A stretch of DNA of 64,000 nt from CAVSKL01 sp963728475 [NCBI: Candidatus Eiseniibacteriota bacterium] (lineage in GTDB: Bacteria; Eisenbacteria; RBG-16-71-46; JABDJR01): contig CAVSKL010000002.1 of assembly GCA_963728475.1 (NCBI GenBank), positions 558,001-622,000 on the forward strand. Reading direction: 5' to 3'. Below are positions 53,346-63,144 of this stretch, piece after piece. The notes beneath the pieces are model-generated. The model made no database searches. It had not been told where the DNA came from and saw only the letters and a program-made list of their open reading frames with translations. Each line of letters begins with the position of its first letter. Position 1 is the first letter of the stretch. A program made the position numbers and the translations under genes.

Positions 53346-55972
53346 TCACGGGAGCACCACCACCCGGCGGCTCTCGAGGCGCCCGTCGGGACGGCGGCAC
53401 ACCAGGAAGTACACCCCCCCCGGGATCGGCCTTCCGGCGAAGTCCCGTCCGTTCCAGACCACCGACCGGCTCCCCGCCACTTCCAGCCGCACCGTGCGCG
53501 CGGCCACCCGTCGCCCCGCCGCGTCGATCAGGGCCAGCCGGTAGGCGCCGGCGGGTCCCGCCGGTGGCAGGTCCACCGTCCAGGTCTGGACGCCCCCCCG
53601 GCGGAGCGGGTTGGGGGCGGGAAGCGCGAGCGCCGCCGAGGGCGGAGCGGCCGCCACCAGGGCTCCGGTCTCGCCCCCGGAGCCGCCGGGGGTGAGCCAG
53701 ACCAGGTCGTAACGGGCGTCGCCGAAGGCGGGGGGGACGCCGACACGGAGAGGGCGGGGCCGCCGGCGGCGAGGAGCACGGCGGGGAGAGCCACCCGGCG
53801 CCCTCCGAACAGGGAGACCTGGGTGCCGGCGGGAACCGGGCCGTCCGCCGCCACCGAGAGCCGGTGGTTCCCGTCCGGGGTCACGTCCACGTTCAGCGCG
53901 AAGGAGACGGGCGGAGCGCCCGCCACCCGGACCGCCGAAACCGTCCAGGCGCTCGAGTCCGGCACCGCGTCCCCGGCCGCGCGGAACGCGATCCGCACCG
54001 TGCGCCCGGCGTAGGCCCCGAGGTCGAACACCAGCGGCCGCTCCCCCCCGCTCGATCCGGACAGCACCTCGAGCCCTCCCAGGGCGTCGCCGGTCCCCCG
54101 CTCGGCGGTGTGGCCCCAGCCCAGGGGCGGGGCGAGCGGCACCGGCGCCCCGGTCTGGAGCAGGAGGCGCACCTGCCCCGCGTCCTCGGCCGCGTCGGGC
54201 GCGAGCGCGGTCAGGTTCCAGGCGGTGACCACCACCAACCGCCCCCCGCCGGGGACGCGGAACCAGGGGCTCTCGATCTCGGCGTCGGCCAGCGGCGCCA
54301 GAGAGCGCGCGGTCCACGCCCCTCCGGTAAAGCCCCAGGGATTCCGCCGGGGCGGGGCCAGGTTGCGCGCGGTGAACACGGCCAGCGCGCCCGCGGCGAG
54401 GCCGCCGGGACCGGCGTCCACCACCAGGGTGTCGAGGGCCGCGACTCCCCCCTCCGGCGGGGCGAGGGTGAACGCGACGGCGCCGGGGCTCGCGGAAAGC
54501 GAATCCCCTTCCGCGCAGGGAACCGCGGCCCAGGCGAGGTCGGTCACGCTCCCCCCCGCCGGAACGGTGACGGTGTCCGGCTCCCCCCGCCGGGCCACGC
54601 AGACCGCGCTCCCGGGAAGGCGGGCCAGCTCGAGGACCGCCCGGCGGTCGCGGGCGGGGTCCAGGTTTTCGATGCGCACGGCGAGGGGGCGGCTCCCCCC
54701 CGCTCCGGGGTCCAGAACGCGAACCGAGGCGATCCGGAGCGGAAATCCGGCGGTGGTGCCGGCGCGCGTGGTGGCCTCGGTGAGATCCAGCGCGACCCCG
54801 GTGCGGTTTCCGTCCCCGTCCCTCAGATCCGGATCGGTGCCGTCGTCGAGGTGGGTGGCGCAGGGATCGCTCCCCGGGCACGCCTCCGCCCGGATCGCGA
54901 CCAATGGGCGGACGCAGTTCCGGTTGTCCACCGCGGTCTCGTCCACGGCGTAGACCACGGTGGCCGGAAACGGCACCGCGAGGCCGTTGGTGCCGTCCTG
55001 CCGTTCGACCAGGAAATAGCGGGGGCCCGAGGTCTCGCCGGGGGTGAACACCCGCAGGAACGCGCCCCCGGCCAGCGGGACGGTGAGGTTGAAGCCGGTC
55101 CGGGGCACGAAGCCGAGCAGTTGCCGGCTGAAGGCGTCGAGCCCGGTGGGATCGGCGCCGCCCCCCCGGTTGGCGCCGGTGGCCATGAGCGACCGCTCCC
55201 CGAGCCCCGCCCCGGAGCAGAGCGGATTGGAGACGTAGAGATCGACCAATCCCAGGAGGTGCCCCACCTCGTGGGCCCACGGTCCCACCGCGTCCCGGGT
55301 GGCGGCCACCGCGTACGGGAAGACCCGGGCGTCGCGGCGCTCCTCCGGCGCGGGAAGGGTGAACGCGTGCGGGAGGAGCACGCTCCGCGGCACCGAGGGA
55401 TCGATCACCTCGGGGGCGGGCGGCCCCGACTGGAGGAGCAGCAACCCGTCGGCGATTCCGTCCCCGGTGTTGTCGTACCGGGCGAAGTCCACCCGGTCGG
55501 CGAGGGCGGCGGTGGCTTCCTCCGCCAGGCGCTGGGCATTGTGGGGATAGGCGCGGGGATCGAGCCCGTAGCCGGCGTTCCCCTCCCCCTCGGACGCGTA
55601 GTAGGCGCGGATGTGCGCGGGGACGAAGGTGGGAGCGAGGGAGACGTCCATCCGGATCCGTCCGAAGGAGGCTCGGCGCCAGTACGTGGCCAGCGAGAGC
55701 CGGGCGGTGTCGGTGAGGGCGGCGGCCAGCGAGTCGCGCCCTCCCCCGCCCAGGACCGCGTCCTCGGGGAAGCGCACCGGGATCACCAGGAGCCGGTAGA
55801 CGGTGTCGGTCGAGGCGGGGGCGAGCCGGAAGTACCGGAGGCCCGGTGCCCGCTCCCCCGGGGCGGCCGGCGCCCGGGGCGCGGCGCCGGCATGGGCGAC
55901 GCCGGCGAGGGCGAGGAGCGCGCACGCGGCCCACCCCGCCGCGCGTCCCCGGAATGCTGTGGAAAGGATCAT
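53346..55972 (-). CDS. Secreted M6-family metalloprotease with C-terminal sorting-like domain (one-base frameshift near the end)
   Basis: Start ATG at 55972 (MILSTAFRGRAAGW) with a signal peptide (to ~30). The M6 motif HEVGHLLGLVDLY holds zinc ligands His234 and His238 and catalytic Glu235; MATG follows. Ig-like beta domains make up about 360-740. At a G7 run on the + strand (53730-53736) the long frame turns to nonsense (ending 53528), while the other frame carries the natural continuation GDARYDLVWLTPGG, NPLRRGGVQTWTVDLP and a typical final domain ending GGVYFLVCRRPDG...VVVLP at 53346. One added base restores a single protein of about 875 residues. It could be a sequencing error or a true break; either way the sorting domain is lost in the literal reading. 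Confidence 0.85.
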
Positions 55973-56009
55973 ACTCGGCTCGCACCCGCCCGGATCCGCC
56001 CGCGTCCGG

Positions 56010-57545
56010 TCATTCCCATTCGATGGTCGCGGGGGGCTTCGATGTGACATCGTAGACGACGCGGTTCACCCCGGGCAACGTGTTCACGATCCGGTTGGCG
56101 ATCCGCCCGAGCACGTCGGCGGGCAAGGGGAACCAGTCGGCGGTCATCCCGTCCACGCTGGTGACCGCCCGCAGCGCCACCACGTTCCCGTAGGTGCGCT
56201 CGTCCCCCATCACCCCCACCGAGCGCACCGGCAGGAGCACCGCGAACGCCTGCCAGATGGCGTCGTAGAGGCCGGCCCGGCGGAGTTCGTCCAGGTAGAT
56301 GCGGTCCGCCTCGCGCAGGGTGTCCGCGGCCTCCCGGGTCACCGGCCCCAGGATCCGCACCGCCAGTCCCGGGCCCGGGAAGGGATGGCGGCCGATCACG
56401 TGCTCGGGAAGCCCCAGCCGGAGCCCCAGCTCGCGCACCTCGTCCTTGAACAGCTCCCGCACCGGCTCCACCAGGGTGAGGTCCATGCGCTCGGGGAGCC
56501 CGCCCACGTTGTGGTGCGACTTGATCCGGGCCGAGGGGCCGGCCACCGGCACGCTCTCGATCACGTCCGGGTAGAGCGTCCCCTGGGCCAGGAACTTCGC
56601 CCCCTCCAGCGTCTTCGCCTCCGCCTCGAACACCCGGATGAACTCCTCGCCGATGATCTTCCGTTTCCGCTCGGGATCGGCCACCCCCGCGAGCTTCGAC
56701 AAGAATCGCTCCGAGGCGTCGACGTGGCGGATGCGGAGGTGGAACTCCTCGCCCAGGACCCGCATCACCTCCTCCACCTCGCCGGTACGAAGCAGCCCGT
56801 GGTCCACGAACACGCTGGTCAGCCGGTCCCCCACCGCCTCGTGCACCAGGCACGCCACCACCGCCGAATCCACGCCGCCGCTCAGCCCGCAGATCACCCC
56901 CGCCTCGGGACCCACCTGCTCGCGGATCCGGGCCACCGCCTTCCCGCGGAAGTCCCCCAGGTCCCAGTCCGCCGGCGCCCGGCACACCCGGAAGAGGAAG
57001 TTCCGGAGGATGTCGGCGCCGTGCTCGGTGTGGACCACCTCGGGGTGGAACTGGAGCCCGTAATAGCCGCGCCCCGCGTCTCCGGCCGCGGCCACGATGC
57101 CGTCGGCGGTGACCGCCTCCCGCTCGAACCCCTCGGGGAGCGCGCTCACCGAGTCGCCGTGGCTCATCCAGGCGGTGAAGGTGTCCGGGAGGCCGTGGAA
57201 GAGTTCCCCGCGCGCCCCCGGGACCCGGTGGACCGGGGTGCGCCCGTACTCCCCCTGCCCCACCCGCTCCACCCGCCCCCCCAGCAGGTGCACCATGGCC
57301 TGGAGCCCGTAGCAGATCCCGAGCACCGGCACCCCCAGCCCGAACACCGCGGGATCGGGGAGCGGCCCCTCCGCCGCGTAGACGCTGGAAGGCCCCCCCG
57401 AAAGGATGATCCCCGCCGGCCGGCGCCGGCGGATCTCCCCGGGAGCGAGCGAGTAGGGATGGATCTCGCAGTAGACCTTTTGCTCGCGCACGCGCCGCGC
57501 GATGAGCTGGGTGTACTGCGCGCCGAAGTCGAGGACGAGGATCAT
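56010..57545 (-). CDS. guaA: GMP synthase (glutamine-hydrolyzing)
   Basis: 511 residues; aminates XMP to GMP. The amidotransferase domain begins [21 protein letters not shown] and has the nucleophile Cys in GICYGLQAM and [11 protein letters not shown]; the PP-loop [10 protein letters not shown] and FVDHGLLR define the ATP pyrophosphatase domain; the dimerization domain ends KPPATIEWE. Length is normal. It lies 37 bases after purH on the same strand, forming a purine cluster with purH, purC and purN. Confidence 0.97.
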   Translation of the reverse strand: MILVLDFGAQYTQLIARRVREQKVYCEIHPYSLAPGEIRRRRPAGIILSGGPSSVYAAEGPLPDPAVFGLGVPVLGICYGLQAMVHLLGGRVERVGQGEYGRTPVHRVPGARGELFHGLPDTFTAWMSHGDSVSALPEGFEREAVTADGIVAAAGDAGRGYYGLQFHPEVVHTEHGADILRNFLFRVCRAPADWDLGDFRGKAVARIREQVGPEAGVICGLSGGVDSAVVACLVHEAVGDRLTSVFVDHGLLRTGEVEEVMRVLGEEFHLRIRHVDASERFLSKLAGVADPERKRKIIGEEFIRVFEAEAKTLEGAKFLAQGTLYPDVIESVPVAGPSARIKSHHNVGGLPERMDLTLVEPVRELFKDEVRELGLRLGLPEHVIGRHPFPGPGLAVRILGPVTREAADTLREADRIYLDELRRAGLYDAIWQAFAVLLPVRSVGVMGDERTYGNVVALRAVTSVDGMTADWFPLPADVLGRIANRIVNTLPGVNRVVYDVTSKPPATIEWE

Positions 57546-57582
57546 GGAGCGGTTCTCTCCCCCGGGATCCGGGCGGGGTGGA

Positions 57583-59148
57583 TCAATGGCGGAACGAGCG
57601 CCGCCCGGTGAACACCATGGCCATGCCGTGCTGGTCGGCGGCGGCGATCGATTCCTGGTCGCGGACCGAGCCTCCCGGCTGGATGATCGCGGTCACTCCC
57701 GCCTGGTGGGCCGCGTCCACCGAGTCCCGGAACGGGAAGAAGGCGTCCGAGGCCAGCACCCTCACCTCCGGCGCGACCTCCGCTTTCGCCGCGCGCTCGG
57801 CGGCCTGGCGCACCGCGTCGACGCGGTTCGTCTGCCCGCACCCCAGTCCCAGCATCCCGTCCGAGGCCCCGATCACGATCGCGTTGGACTTGGCGTGGCG
57901 CACCATCACCCACGCCCGTTCCAGGGCCCGGGACTCGGCCTCGGTGGGGGCGCGCCGCGTGACGGGGCGGCGCTCCCCGTCCCCCGCCGGCCCGTCCGGG
58001 GTCTGCACCAGCCACCCCCCCTCCACCGAGCGGATCTCGATCCCCAGGGGCGGCGGCGCGGGGCGCGCGGTCACCACCCGCAGGTTCTTCTTGGAGGCGA
58101 GGGCGGCGGCGGCGGCGGGCTCCACCTCCGGAGCCACGATCACCTCCAGGAACATCTCCTTCATGGCCAGAGCGGCGGCCTCGGTGAGGGGGCGGTTGAG
58201 GGCCACGATCCCGCCGAACGCGCTCACCGGATCCGCGGCCAGCGCCCGCCGGTAGGCCTTCTCCATGTCGTGGTGGAAGCCCACCCCGCACGGGTTCAGG
58301 TGCTTGACCACCACCGCCGCGGGGTCGTCGTAGGCGTGGACCAGCTTGTGGGCGGCGTCCAGGTCCAGGTAGTTGTTGTAGCTGAGCTCCTTCCCCTGGA
58401 GCTGCCGGAGCGCGGCCAGCCCCTCCGCCGGGAGCCCCCCCGGGCGATAGAGGGCCCCCCGCTGGTGGGGGTTCTCGCCGTAACGCAGGGAGGCGGTTCG
58501 CACGAATCCCAGGGGGAGGCGCTCGGGGAGCGTCTCCGCCTCCCCCGGCCCGGGGGCGGCATCGGGCTCGCGGGCCAGCCGCGCGCTGATGGCGGCGTCG
58601 TAGGCGGCGGTGCGGGTGAAGACCTTGGCCGCCAGCCTTCGCGACAGGGTCACCGGCACCCCGCCCTCCCGGAGCGCCTCGATCACCGCGGGATAGTCGG
58701 CGGGGTCGCACACCGGCACCACGTGGTCGGCGTTCTTGGACGCGGCGCGGAGCAGGGTGGGCCCGCCGATGTCGATCTCCTCGATCAGCGCCTCGTGGCT
58801 CAGCCCCTCCCGGACCGCCGCCTCCTCGAACGGATAGAGGTTCACCACCACCAGGTCGATGAGCCCGACCTCCAGCCGTTTCACCTGCTCGAGATGCTCG
58901 GGCCGGGACCGGTCGGCGAGAATGCCGGCGTGGATCTTGGGGTGGAGGGTCTTCACCCGGCCGTCCAGGCACTCGGGAAATCCGGTGGCTTCGCTCACCT
59001 CGGCCACCCGGACCCCGGCCTCGCGGAGGCGGGCGGCGGTGCCGCCGGTGGAGAGCACCTCCACCCCGGCCGCGGCCAGGGCGCGGCCCAGGTCCGCGAG
59101 CCCCGTCTTGTCGGACACGCTCACCAGCGCTCTGCGGACGGTGATCAT
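57583..59148 (-). CDS. purH: Bifunctional AICAR transformylase / IMP cyclohydrolase
   Basis: 521 residues; carries out the last two steps to IMP. The N-terminal MGS-like cyclohydrolase domain reads [32 protein letters not shown] and [19 protein letters not shown]. The transformylase domain has [41 protein letters not shown] (catalytic Lys-His) and [12 protein letters not shown]. The start overlaps the purC stop by 4 bases (ATGA). No oddity seen. Confidence 0.97.
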   Translation of the reverse strand: MITVRRALVSVSDKTGLADLGRALAAAGVEVLSTGGTAARLREAGVRVAEVSEATGFPECLDGRVKTLHPKIHAGILADRSRPEHLEQVKRLEVGLIDLVVVNLYPFEEAAVREGLSHEALIEEIDIGGPTLLRAASKNADHVVPVCDPADYPAVIEALREGGVPVTLSRRLAAKVFTRTAAYDAAISARLAREPDAAPGPGEAETLPERLPLGFVRTASLRYGENPHQRGALYRPGGLPAEGLAALRQLQGKELSYNNYLDLDAAHKLVHAYDDPAAVVVKHLNPCGVGFHHDMEKAYRRALAADPVSAFGGIVALNRPLTEAAALAMKEMFLEVIVAPEVEPAAAAALASKKNLRVVTARPAPPPLGIEIRSVEGGWLVQTPDGPAGDGERRPVTRRAPTEAESRALERAWVMVRHAKSNAIVIGASDGMLGLGCGQTNRVDAVRQAAERAAKAEVAPEVRVLASDAFFPFRDSVDAAHQAGVTAIIQPGGSVRDQESIAAADQHGMAMVFTGRRSFRH

Positions 59149-60080
59149 GACCAGCTCTCCCGGTCGAAGCGGAGCGGGCGCTCGCGGTCCACCAGCCGCT
59201 CGTAGGCTTCGGCGTAGCGGCGGGCGGTGGCCGCGGCCACCGAGCCGGGAAGCGGGGGCGCCGGCGGAGTCTTGTCCCAGGGGAGCCCCTCCAGGTAGTC
59301 CCGCAGGTACTGCTTGTCGAAGGAGTCCTGGGACCGGCCGGGAGCGTAGGCGTCGGCGGGCCAGAACCGCGACGAGTCCGGAGTCAGCACCTCGTCGATG
59401 AGGGTGATGCGATCCCCCACCAGGCCGAACTCGAACTTGGTGTCGGCGACGAGGATGCCGCGGCCGGCGCAGTAGGCGGCCACGTTGCGGTAGATGGAGA
59501 TCGAGAGGTCGCGGAGGCGCGCGGCGTAGTCGGCGCCCACGATCGAGGCCATCCGCTCGAAGGGGATGTTCTCGTCGTGCCCCTCATCGGCCTTGGTGGC
59601 GGGGGTGAAGATCGGCTCGGGGAGCTTGTCGGACTCGCGGAGCCCTTCCGGGAGCCGGATGCCGCACACCGCGCCGGTCCGGCGGTATTCCCTCCACCCC
59701 GAGCCGGCCAGGTACCCGCGGACCACGCACTCCACGTCGAAGCGCCTGGCCTTGTGCACCAGCAGCGTGCGCCCCTCCAGCACTTCACGATACGCTTGAA
59801 ATTCAACCGGAAAGTCGCTGACGTTCTTTGAGATGTAGTGATGCGCGATCACGGGAGCGAGGGCGTCGAACCAGGTGACCGAAAGCGCGGTGAGCACCTT
59901 CCCTTTTCCCGGGATGCCGGTGGGAAGGATGCAGTCGAAGGCGGAGATCCGGTCGGTGGCGACCATGAGCATGCGGTCGCCGAGATCGAACATCTCGCGG
60001 ACCTTGCCCCGGTGGGCGGGGCGGAGCCCTCCGAGGTTCAGGGTGGTCAGGGGGACCCCGGCGTGGGAGTCGGCGGTCAT
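59145..60080 (-). CDS. purC: Phosphoribosylaminoimidazole-succinocarboxamide synthase
   Basis: 311 residues of the larger (yeast Ade1-like) form. RGKVREMFDLGDRMLMVATDR, SAFDCILPTGIPGKG, VECVVRGYLAGSGWREY, LPEPIFTPATKAD and ILVADTKFEFG match SAICAR synthase, which ligates aspartate to CAIR with ATP. A stretch around 59775-59850 (encoding IAHHYISKNVSDFPVEFQAY) uses more A/T-ending codons than its surroundings. It starts 27 bases after the purN stop. Confidence 0.96.
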   Translation of the reverse strand: MTADSHAGVPLTTLNLGGLRPAHRGKVREMFDLGDRMLMVATDRISAFDCILPTGIPGKGKVLTALSVTWFDALAPVIAHHYISKNVSDFPVEFQAYREVLEGRTLLVHKARRFDVECVVRGYLAGSGWREYRRTGAVCGIRLPEGLRESDKLPEPIFTPATKADEGHDENIPFERMASIVGADYAARLRDLSISIYRNVAAYCAGRGILVADTKFEFGLVGDRITLIDEVLTPDSSRFWPADAYAPGRSQDSFDKQYLRDYLEGLPWDKTPPAPPLPGSVAAATARRYAEAYERLVDRERPLRFDRESWS

Positions 60081-60107
60081 GATGTCCTCCTCTGGGGGTT
60101 GGGAGTC

Positions 60108-60719
60108 TCAGGATGCAAAGACGACGCGGCGTCCCTCCAGGCGGAACCTGCCCTCGATGAGCCGCGACAGGGCTTCGGGATAGAGCGTGTGTTCCTCGGC
60201 AAGGATCCGCGCCTCCAGGCTCTCCTCGGTGTCGTGGTCGAGGACCGGGATCGCGCGCTGGGCCACCACCGGACCGGTGTCCACGCCCTCGTCCACCAAG
60301 TGGACGGTGCACCCGGCCACGCGGACGCCGTAGGCGAACGCCTGCCGCTGGGCGTGGAGGCCGGGGAAGGCGGGAAGGAGCGAGGGGTGGATGTTCACCA
60401 CCCGCCCCGGGAAGCCGCGAAGGAGGGCCGGGCCCACGATGCGCAGGAACCCGGCCAGGGCGACCCACTCCGCCCCTGCCTCGCGCAGCGCCGCCACGTA
60501 GGCGTCCTCCGCCTCCGGGGTGAGCCGGGCCCCCGGGCGGCCCGGATCCAGGTACCGGGCGGGAACCCCGCGGCGGGTGGCCGCGTCCAGCACCGGGGCC
60601 CGGGGGTTGTCGGAGAGGACCACTCCCACCCGGGCGCGCAGGCGGCCCTCCGCGGCCGCGCCGATGAGCGCGTCGCAGTTGGAGCCCCGGCCCGAGGCGA
60701 GGATGCCGATCGTGGTCAC
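60108..60719 (-). CDS. purN: Phosphoribosylglycinamide formyltransferase
   Basis: 203 residues; transfers formyl from 10-formyl-THF to GAR. TTIGILASGRGSNCDAL, the active-site set Asn109, His111 (VVNIHPSLLPAFPG) and Asp147 (VDEGVDTGPVV) are present. The start is GTG, overlapping the comEC stop (GTGA) by 4 bases; the frame is open much further up but that is comEC shadow. Length is normal. Confidence 0.96.
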   Translation of the reverse strand: MTTIGILASGRGSNCDALIGAAAEGRLRARVGVVLSDNPRAPVLDAATRRGVPARYLDPGRPGARLTPEAEDAYVAALREAGAEWVALAGFLRIVGPALLRGFPGRVVNIHPSLLPAFPGLHAQRQAFAYGVRVAGCTVHLVDEGVDTGPVVAQRAIPVLDHDTEESLEARILAEEHTLYPEALSRLIEGRFRLEGRRVVFAS

Positions 60720-63094
60720 CGAAGCGTGCTTCCCCTCCGAAAAGCCGAAACAGTACCAGAGGCCCCGCGGACCGGCAACCGGCCGGGGCCGGTCCCGGCC
60801 CGCGGCGGATGAAGCGCCACCGCCGGCGGGGGCCGGCGGGCGTCCACCACGACGGCGCCGTCCCGGTCGGTGCGATAGACCGTGATCCCCCGCGCGGCCA
60901 GCGCGGCCACCGTCTCCGGCGAGGGGTGGCCGTAGCGGTTGCCCACCCCGCACGAGATCACCGCGATCCGGGGCCGCACCCGATCCAGGAAGACCGGGGT
61001 GCTCGAGGTCCGGCTCCCGTGATGCCCCACCTTGAGGATCTCCGAGCGGAGGGGTTCTCCGCTCGCCGCGCACCAGGCCTCGGCGTGGCGCTCGCCGTCC
61101 CCGGCGAAGAGCGCGGAGGTGCTTCCGTCCACCACCCGCACCATCAGCGAGGCCTCGTTGAGGTTCCCGTAGGGGACCGGACCGGTGGGGTCGCCCCGGG
61201 GCGGATGCAGGGCGACGATGGTGGCGCCGGGGGCGGCGTACAGGGTGTCCCCCGCCGCGACCAGGCAGGCCGCCAGCGCGTGGGCGGCGAGCGCGCTGTC
61301 CACGGCGGCGCCGGTCCCCCGCCCCATGCCGTAGCCGGCGTCGTAGACCCGCTCCACCCGGATTCCCTCCAGGAAGGGTCCCAGCGCCCCCACGTGATCG
61401 CGGTGGCGGTGGGAGAGGATGAGCCCGTCCACCCGCCGCACCCGCCGGCGGCGGAGGAAAGGGAGGACCGCGTTCCGGGCGGCGTCGCCGGGACCCCGGT
61501 CGTCCCCCACGTCCACCGCCCACACCGTGCCGTCGGAGAGCCGGAAGACCGCGGCGTCCCCCTGCCCCACGTCCAGGAACGCGAACCAGGGCCCGGGCGG
61601 GGGGGGCCAGGGGGCCAGGGTGAGGAGGGCGGCGGCGCCGGCAAGGCCGGCGGCGAGGCCTCGGGCGGAGGCGCGGAGGCGGAGGGAGCGGGGGGCGGCG
61701 AACCACCCCGCGACGATCGCCGGGTAGAGCGCCGCCGTCCACGGAGGCGGCATGGGCAGCCCTTCGACGAACGGGGCATGGCGGGAGAACGCGCCCAGGA
61801 TCCAGCCGATCGCCGCTCCCAGGAGCCGGGCCGCCCCCGCGAAGGCCGGCCCCAGGCCGGGGACCGGCGCCGCGGCCAGGGCCAGGAGCACCGCGGGAAG
61901 AAAGAGCCCGGCCAGCGGGATCACCGCCAGGTTCGGCAAGAGGGCGAGGGGCGAGACGGCGCCGAACACCGCGATCGACGCGGGCAGGGTCCCCCACTGC
62001 GCGCCCAGCCCCGCCCCCACCGGACCGAGGAGCGCGGCCCGCCGCCCGTGGCCGGGGCGGAGGAGTTCCAGCGCGAGGAGGATCCCCGCCACCGCCCCCA
62101 CCGAGAGAAGGAAGCCCACCGAGCCGGCCAGGCCCGGGGCGGCCAGGAGGAGCCAGGGGAGCGCCAGCGCGAGCCACTGGAGGGCGGGGCGGGGCCTGCG
62201 GGAGAGGAGGCCCGCCGCGAACAGGGAGGCCATGGCCGCCGCCCGCACCGAGGACGGAGAGAAGGCGGCAAGCGCGCTGTATCCCCAACCCACCCCCGCC
62301 GCCAGGGCGTACCGCGGGCCCCGCGGGAGCGCCCCGAGGACGAGGAGCGCGAGCCCCACCGCCAGCCCCACGTGGAGCCCGCTCACCGCGGTGAGATGGA
62401 GCGCGCCGGAGCGGCGGAACGCTTCGCGCTCCCCGGGGCGGAGCGCGTGGGAGCGACCGAGGAGCATGGCGCGGGCGAGCCGGCCGGGAAAGCCGGGAAG
62501 AAGGGCGCGGGTGCGCGCGGCCAGGGCGGCCCGGCGGCTGAGGCCGGCCGGGGGCGGACCCGGTCCCCACTCCGGGGCCGCGCCCCGGTCGGGAACGATC
62601 CGGCCGGCGGCCCGCGGGTCGGCGCGGGCGCCGGGGTTGGTGACCCCGCGGTCGGGCTCCACCCGGCCCGCCACCCGGAGCCACCGCGACCGGGGGAGCG
62701 CGCCCCAGCCCACCGGCCCCCACCCGCGGAGCACGTAGGGGCGCGCCACCGGCCGGCCGTCCACTGCGCGCACCCGGAGCCGGAATCCCACCCCGCTCTC
62801 CCCCGCCTCCCAGGAGAGGATCCGGCCGGCCACCGCGGCGTGCTCGCGGCGCAGCGGGGCCTCGGGGGGGGGCGCGGCGCGCAGGGCCCCCGCGGCCCCC
62901 GCCGCCAGAACCACCGCCAGCATCGAGGCCGCATGACCGCGGAGCCGCCGGCGGTCGCGGGTGAGCGCCACCAGGACCACTGCGGCCGCCCCCAGCGCGG
63001 CCCAGGACCGGTCGGAGAGGAGCGGGGAGAGCCGGACCCCGGCGGCGAGGGCGGCGGCGACTGCCGGCCCCGTGGGAAGCCTCCATCCGGACAT
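60716..63094 (-). CDS. comEC: DNA internalization-related competence protein ComEC/Rec2
   Basis: 792 residues. An N-terminal OB-like DUF4131 region with two helices, then the Competence domain with HLTAVSGLHVGLAVG and about ten helices, then a C-terminal metallo-beta-lactamase domain starting FLDVGQGDAAVF, with SHRHRDHVGAL (metal-binding HxHxDH) and VGHHGSRTSSTP. This is the inner-membrane channel that passes single-stranded DNA during natural transformation. The ATG at 63094 has GGAGGA eight bases before it; longer upstream reading is Arg/Pro-rich nonsense. No other competence genes are in the window. Confidence 0.94.
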   Translation of the reverse strand: MSGWRLPTGPAVAAALAAGVRLSPLLSDRSWAALGAAAVVLVALTRDRRRLRGHAASMLAVVLAAGAAGALRAAPPPEAPLRREHAAVAGRILSWEAGESGVGFRLRVRAVDGRPVARPYVLRGWGPVGWGALPRSRWLRVAGRVEPDRGVTNPGARADPRAAGRIVPDRGAAPEWGPGPPPAGLSRRAALAARTRALLPGFPGRLARAMLLGRSHALRPGEREAFRRSGALHLTAVSGLHVGLAVGLALLVLGALPRGPRYALAAGVGWGYSALAAFSPSSVRAAAMASLFAAGLLSRRPRPALQWLALALPWLLLAAPGLAGSVGFLLSVGAVAGILLALELLRPGHGRRAALLGPVGAGLGAQWGTLPASIAVFGAVSPLALLPNLAVIPLAGLFLPAVLLALAAAPVPGLGPAFAGAARLLGAAIGWILGAFSRHAPFVEGLPMPPPWTAALYPAIVAGWFAAPRSLRLRASARGLAAGLAGAAALLTLAPWPPPPGPWFAFLDVGQGDAAVFRLSDGTVWAVDVGDDRGPGDAARNAVLPFLRRRRVRRVDGLILSHRHRDHVGALGPFLEGIRVERVYDAGYGMGRGTGAAVDSALAAHALAACLVAAGDTLYAAPGATIVALHPPRGDPTGPVPYGNLNEASLMVRVVDGSTSALFAGDGERHAEAWCAASGEPLRSEILKVGHHGSRTSSTPVFLDRVRPRIAVISCGVGNRYGHPSPETVAALAARGITVYRTDRDGAVVVDARRPPPAVALHPPRAGTGPGRLPVRGASGTVSAFRRGSTLR

Positions 63095-63144
63095 GGCGCG
63101 GGTCCTCCGGACGGGGAGGTGCCGGCGGGGGGAGCCCGCCCGGA

